Part shown: positions 60,519 through 64,000 of the stretch, piece by piece
Layout: every line of letters starts with the position of its first letter
How positions within the stretch are numbered: position 1 is the stretch's first letter
Source: Oerskovia flava
GTDB lineage: Bacteria > Actinomycetota > Actinomycetes > Actinomycetales > Cellulomonadaceae
NCBI RefSeq assembly: GCF_026163685.1
Contig: NZ_JAOXSR010000006.1
Span: 124,001 to 188,000 of the forward strand
Direction: 5' to 3'
Length of the DNA: 64,000 nucleotides
The notes under the pieces: model-generated
The model's database searches: none
What the model saw: only the letters and a program-made list of their open reading frames with translations
What the model was told of the DNA's origin: nothing
Made by a program: the position numbers and the translations under genes

Positions 60519-61094
60519 TCAGTCCGTCAGTGCATCGCCCAGCGCGGAGATCTGCAGCACCATCCACGGGCTGAAAGCCCACGGCGTGGCCTCGACCGCT
60601 CGCACGACGGCGGCCGGCTCGGCCCAGGCGTGCTCCATCACCTCATCCGGGTTCGGCGCGACCTCGCCCACCGCACGCGCCATGTAGACCGGGCAGATCT
60701 CGTTCTCCACGACGCCTGACGCGTCGACGGCCCGGTAGCGGAAACCCGCGACGGCGACCTCGAGGTCCGTGACCGCGAAGCCGAGCTCGTGCGCAGCGTG
60801 CCGCGTGATCGACTCCTCGGTCGACTCCGTCCACCGCGGGTGACCGCAGAACGAGTTCGTCCACACCCCCGGCCAGGTGCGCTTCGCGAGGGCGCGGCGC
60901 GTGAGGAGGAGGCGACCGGCGTCGTCGAGCACGTAGCAGGAGAACGCGAGGTGCAGGGGCGTCTCCGTGGTGTGCACGGCGCTGCGCGCGAACGTGCCGA
61001 GGCGGGTGCCGTCGTCGGCCACCGTGACGACGTGGTCGGGAGCGACCGGCACGTGGCCGTCGCGGCGGGTCTGCTGCAGGTCTGCGTCGGGCAC
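60519..61094 (-). CDS. idi: Isopentenyl-diphosphate delta-isomerase, type 1
   Basis: The 191-aa Nudix-fold enzyme interconverts IPP and DMAPP. Catalytic Cys83 lies in NSFCGHPRWTES and Glu132 in VENEICPVYMA. The metal-binding His/Glu pattern (HLAFSCYVLD, HAAHELGF) is intact. GTG 61094 gives a normal length. GTG 61112 is an alternative. It faces the ATP-grasp gene, and its partner pathway genes are outside the window. Confidence 0.96.
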   Translation of the reverse strand: MPDADLQQTRRDGHVPVAPDHVVTVADDGTRLGTFARSAVHTTETPLHLAFSCYVLDDAGRLLLTRRALAKRTWPGVWTNSFCGHPRWTESTEESITRHAAHELGFAVTDLEVAVAGFRYRAVDASGVVENEICPVYMARAVGEVAPNPDEVMEHAWAEPAAVVRAVEATPWAFSPWMVLQISALGDALTD

Positions 61095-61260
61095 GCGTCC
61101 ACTCTCGCACACCCCGCCACGGCGCTCGGCGGCAGCCTGCTCGCAGGCTTGCGACGGATCGCCACCCTGGTCGGCCGGCTCGTCGACGACCGCGAGCTGC
61201 TCGGGGTCAACGGTGAAGCGCGCACAGCCGGTGAGCCGCACCGGCTGTGCGCGCGTCAGG

Positions 61261-62490
61261 TCAGCACCGGACGACGGGCCCGGAGACGTTGCGGATCGTG
61301 AGGTTGGTGGTGCACGGGTTCTCGACGACGCGCGCACCCGACGTCAGGGTGAGGTTCTCCAGCACGATGTCTCGGTTGCCCGGGAACTCCGACCGCGCGG
61401 CGAGCCGGACGTCGCCACCGGAGATCGTGCCGCCCGACGTCGCGAGGCTGACGTTGTAGCAGTTCTCGAGGAGCACCGGGTTGTTGCCCGTCCCGGAGAT
61501 CTCGACGCGGTTGATGCGCAGGCCACCGCTCTCGGAGACGCAGAAGATGCCGCGCCCGCCGCTGCTCGCGCGCACCGTGCCCACCTGGATGTTCGTCGGG
61601 TAGCTCGACCCGACGCGCCCGGCCCGGTTGGCGAGCCGCAGCGCCGCGTACCCGGTGCCGGCGCCCGCGTTCACCGCGTCGACGGTGCCGACGGTCGCGT
61701 TGATCGTCTGGTTGAGCAGCAGCCCGGACCCTCCGACGTTCCGGGCCGTGACGGTCCCGACCGTGAGCCCGTCGACGCCGTACGTCTCGACGCCGTGCGA
61801 CCCGGAGCCGGAGACGTACGCCGAGTTGATGGTGATGTTCCGCGCGTAGCGGCTCGTGTCGCCGTGGTTGTCGATACGGACGCCGATGCCGCCGCCGCTG
61901 AGCCGCATGTCGATGTCACGCAGGCGCAGGTTGTCCACGTTGCGCGCGAAGATGCCGTAGACGGGTGTGCCCGTCAGGGCGAGGCGAGCGACCTCGATGT
62001 CCGTCGCGCCGCGCATGTAGACGCCGGCGACGTTGCCCGAGCCGCTGCCCGTCACGTGGATCGTGCCGCACGACTCGAGCGTCGTGTAGCTCGGCAGGGT
62101 GATGCGGGAGTTCGCGCTCATCGTGCCCGAGCCGTTGACGACGACGCGCTGCTTGCTCGTCCGGCCGGCGTCGAGCCCACCGATCGCGGTGTTGATGGCG
62201 GTGAGCATGTCGCCGCCGCTGTACAGCTGTGTCGTGCCGCGGAAGGCGCGCCAGGTGCTCCCGTCCTGGACGGCCGCGCCGTGCACGGTCGAGCCCGTAC
62301 AGCTCGTGCCGGTGTTGGCCTGGCTCGCCGGTGCCAGTACGACCCCGGGTGCGACGAGGCCGAGGGACACCAGCGCCGTCAGCGCGGCGGTGCGCAGGCG
62401 GGGTCGGGTCCGGGGTCTCGATCTGCCGTGCGAGCGGGCCGCTGCCGGTCCGGTCGCGGGTCGCAGGTGATTCGTCACGTCGTTGTGCAC
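61261..62490 (-). CDS. Secreted right-handed beta-helix protein
   Basis: The 409-aa protein starts at GTG 62490 behind GAAGGGC. A long basic N-region (RSRPRTRPRLR) and hydrophobic core (TAALTALVSLGLVAPGVVLAP) form a signal peptide, cut near ASQA-NTG. The mature part is a Thr/Asn/Gly/Ser-rich repeat sequence with IHVTGSGSGNVAGVYMRGATDIEVARLALTGTPVYGIFARNVDNLRLRDIDM, matching pectate-lyase-like parallel beta helices. Catalytic residues of known lyases cannot be placed. It may act on plant or cell-wall polysaccharide. Confidence 0.82.
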   Translation of the reverse strand: MHNDVTNHLRPATGPAAARSHGRSRPRTRPRLRTAALTALVSLGLVAPGVVLAPASQANTGTSCTGSTVHGAAVQDGSTWRAFRGTTQLYSGGDMLTAINTAIGGLDAGRTSKQRVVVNGSGTMSANSRITLPSYTTLESCGTIHVTGSGSGNVAGVYMRGATDIEVARLALTGTPVYGIFARNVDNLRLRDIDMRLSGGGIGVRIDNHGDTSRYARNITINSAYVSGSGSHGVETYGVDGLTVGTVTARNVGGSGLLLNQTINATVGTVDAVNAGAGTGYAALRLANRAGRVGSSYPTNIQVGTVRASSGGRGIFCVSESGGLRINRVEISGTGNNPVLLENCYNVSLATSGGTISGGDVRLAARSEFPGNRDIVLENLTLTSGARVVENPCTTNLTIRNVSGPVVRC

Positions 62491-62581
62491 GATGTCGCCC
62501 TTCGTCGGGTTTGGGACATTCACATCGTTGCATCGTTTCAAGAGGCCGACAAGACCCTGTCCCGGGCGTCTGCGTCCGGCG

Positions 62582-63574
62582 TCACCCCGGCCAGGAGTCC
62601 TGGTGGTCGTCCCACCAGCGCAGGACGAGCGTCCCGTAGAACGTCAGCCACGGGGACGGCTCGCCGGGCGGGACGTCCACCTCGAACCACACGCGTCCCG
62701 GGAGCCGGTGTTCCTGGACCCACGTCCCGTCGGGTGTGCGCGCGGCGCGGACGAGCTCCATGGCGTCGGCCATGCGCGGGTCCGGCGGCGTCCCGTCGAG
62801 CAGCGCCGCCTGCCGGAAGTACACGGCCGCGTTGAGCACGGTGTAGTACGCGCGGAACGGGTAGACGTACCGCAGCGCCCACGGCGCCACCGGTTCGCCG
62901 GTGGACAGGCGCCGGAACAGTCCGCGACGTAGGAGGTACTCCTCACCGGACCGTCGTGCGGCGCGCGTCTCGTCGCTCCCGCCCGTCGTCATCTCGTCGT
63001 ACAGCAGGCCCTTGAGCGTGTTGAGCGTCGAGTGGAACGACGACCGCACCGATCCCTCGACCCACTCGCAGTTCCACCCGCCGTCCGCCATCCGCAGCCG
63101 CAGGATCTCGGCGCGCAGAGCGTCGACGTCGGCCCCGAGCCAGACCCCGTTGGCGAGCGTCCACGCGTTGATGCAGCAGTCCACCTCGCCGCCCCAGTAG
63201 GGGAGGTCGTCGTACTCCCAGCGGCTGTTCGCCGCGAGCAGCTCGGCCGTGCCACGCTCTCGCAGCGGCGCCGGGTCGAGCCCCCACTCGCGCAGCGAGT
63301 TCAGCGACCAGGTCGTCGCGGTCCACGGCTGACCGGCGCCGACCTGCGCCTCGGGCCCGGTGAAGTCGAAGTCGCCCGGGAAGAACGCACCGCCCGCCCA
63401 CTGCCCGTCGGGGTCCTGCAGGGCGAGCAGCCGGGCGCCGAAGCCCTCCGTCGCGACCCGGGCCCGGGTCTCCTGCCACACCTCGGGCGGCGCGTGCAGC
63501 AGGTCGCGCTCGACCTGCCACCGCAGCGCCGGGTCGGTGTCCAGGAGCCAGTCGACGAGCTGTCGGTCCCCCAT
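62582..63574 (-). CDS. Squalene-cyclase/prenyltransferase-fold protein
   Basis: The 330-aa protein starts at ATG 63574. It shows alpha-alpha barrel repeats of the terpenoid cyclase fold: LLALQDPDGQWAGGAFFPGD, WSLNSLREWGL, LRLRMADGGWNCEWVEGSVRSSFHSTLNTLKGLL, and ELVRAARTPDGTWVQEHRLPGRVW. The DGxW repeats are QW-like. The DxDD acid motif of true squalene-hopene cyclases is not visible, so catalysis is uncertain. Such single-barrel proteins are often annotated as hypothetical. Confidence 0.85.
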   Translation of the reverse strand: MGDRQLVDWLLDTDPALRWQVERDLLHAPPEVWQETRARVATEGFGARLLALQDPDGQWAGGAFFPGDFDFTGPEAQVGAGQPWTATTWSLNSLREWGLDPAPLRERGTAELLAANSRWEYDDLPYWGGEVDCCINAWTLANGVWLGADVDALRAEILRLRMADGGWNCEWVEGSVRSSFHSTLNTLKGLLYDEMTTGGSDETRAARRSGEEYLLRRGLFRRLSTGEPVAPWALRYVYPFRAYYTVLNAAVYFRQAALLDGTPPDPRMADAMELVRAARTPDGTWVQEHRLPGRVWFEVDVPPGEPSPWLTFYGTLVLRWWDDHQDSWPG

Positions 63575-63683
63575 GAGCCGAGCGTACGACCGGCACGGTG
63601 TGGTGCGCCTGCTCACCGGCCGACGCTCACCGGCCGACGGCCGCGAGCGGGGCGCTGCCCGCGGCCGTCGACGACTGGTGCCG

Positions 63684-64000
63684 CTATCCGGCGTAGGTCT
63701 CGATCTCGGCGACCCGCGGCGTGCCGGTCGCGCTGGTGATCTCGACGTCGACCTTGCGCAGCGTCGTCGCCGGGAACGTGAGGCTCCCCGCGCCGGTTCC
63801 GGTGGCCAGGACCGCGCCGGTGTCGTTGTTCACGACCCGCCACGCGCGGAGGTTGCCGACCGCGCCCGTGGCCTCACGCACCGTCACGCGTGAGACCGTC
63901 GTGTCCGTGCCCCACTTGACCGAGATGCGTCCGGTGGTCCCGCTCGGTGACCAGTAGGTGCTCATCGAGTCGTCGACGACGGCGCCGTAGCTGGTCCCGC
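63684..64000 (-). CDS. F5/8-type-C (discoidin) domain, C-terminal end of a secreted protein, partial
   Basis: The open frame ends at 63684 and continues past the right edge, so only the last ~105 residues are visible. AVVDDSMSTYWSPSG, ISVKWGTDTTVSRVTVREATG, LRAWRVVNNDTGAVLATGTG and RKVDVEITSATGTPRVAEIETYAG follow the F5/8 type C fold (galactose-binding-like). Such domains usually end carbohydrate-active enzymes and bind glycans at the surface. Confidence 0.85.
   Translation of the reverse strand, partial: GTSYGAVVDDSMSTYWSPSGTTGRISVKWGTDTTVSRVTVREATGAVGNLRAWRVVNNDTGAVLATGTGAGSLTFPATTLRKVDVEITSATGTPRVAEIETYAG

Overview
The window looks like a chromosomal segment of a very GC-rich actinobacterium. 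The signs are C/G-ending codons in every frame, frequent GTG starts, ATGA/GTGA stop-start overlaps, four ANTAR regulators, an F420-type Ddn-fold protein, an LPXTG surface protein and SAM-IV/glycine riboswitches. A Micrococcales genus of the Cellulomonas/Cellulosimicrobium/Isoptericola kind fits, but the genus is inference. I see no rRNA, tRNA, transposase, phage module or CRISPR array.

Region 1 (1-21270, almost all minus strand) is a large organosulfur-scavenging supercluster. Two leader RNAs resembling SAM-IV riboswitches (6075-6162 and 20550-20640) head two co-directional transcription units. The upstream unit (20211 down to 6242) holds five LLM-class flavin monooxygenases, two GNAT acetyltransferases, a DUF1684 protein, an amino-acid-type ABC importer, a sarcosine-oxidase-like flavoenzyme, an NfsA-like oxidoreductase and a rhodanese. 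The downstream unit (5984 to the left edge) holds a GsiABCD/Dpp-like peptide importer with a fused double ATPase, then ssuD, which is cut by the window edge. An Rrf2 regulator without Fe-S cysteines (20761-21270) sits just upstream. Both leaders share a TGGACTGTTT-type box. The simplest reading is that low SAM and an Rrf2-type signal switch on import of S-containing peptides or amino acids, N-acetylation, and C-S or C-sulfonate cleavage by reduced flavin.

Region 2 (21339-27325) is the glycine cleavage operon gcvP-gcvT-gcvH behind a tandem glycine riboswitch, then a LysR regulator.

Region 3 (27526-35539) carries four ANTAR-domain sensors (two GAF, two PAS) interleaved with a zinc alcohol dehydrogenase plus an unknown helical partner, a YihY/BrkB membrane protein and a cytochrome P450.

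Region 4 (35613-50568) is mixed: a trehalose-synthase-like GH13 enzyme divergent from an SDR; a TetR regulator under a long perfect palindrome; an LPXTG protein with Cna-B-like repeats; an EEP-fold protein; an aminotransferase; a low-molecular-weight phosphatase; a CstR/CsoR-type regulator with a 58-aa cysteine-rich partner and an operator palindrome; an NAD(P)-binding protein; a structured RNA with a 12-codon leader ORF (46911-47152); an MFS exporter divergent from an HxlR regulator; a methyltransferase; and a Ddn-like protein.

Region 5 (50662-57309) is a four-gene translationally coupled operon, tandem HAD phosphatase - ECF S component - fused EcfA-EcfA' - EcfT. It diverges from a LacI regulator across a perfect 16-bp palindrome and looks like a coherent, substrate-unknown uptake system.

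Region 6 (57368-64000) has an ICMT-like membrane methyltransferase, a glutathione peroxidase, a DUF998 remnant, a TupA-like ATP-grasp protein, type 1 IPP isomerase, a secreted beta-helix protein, a squalene-cyclase-fold protein and the C-terminus of an F5/8-type-C-containing protein that runs off the right edge.
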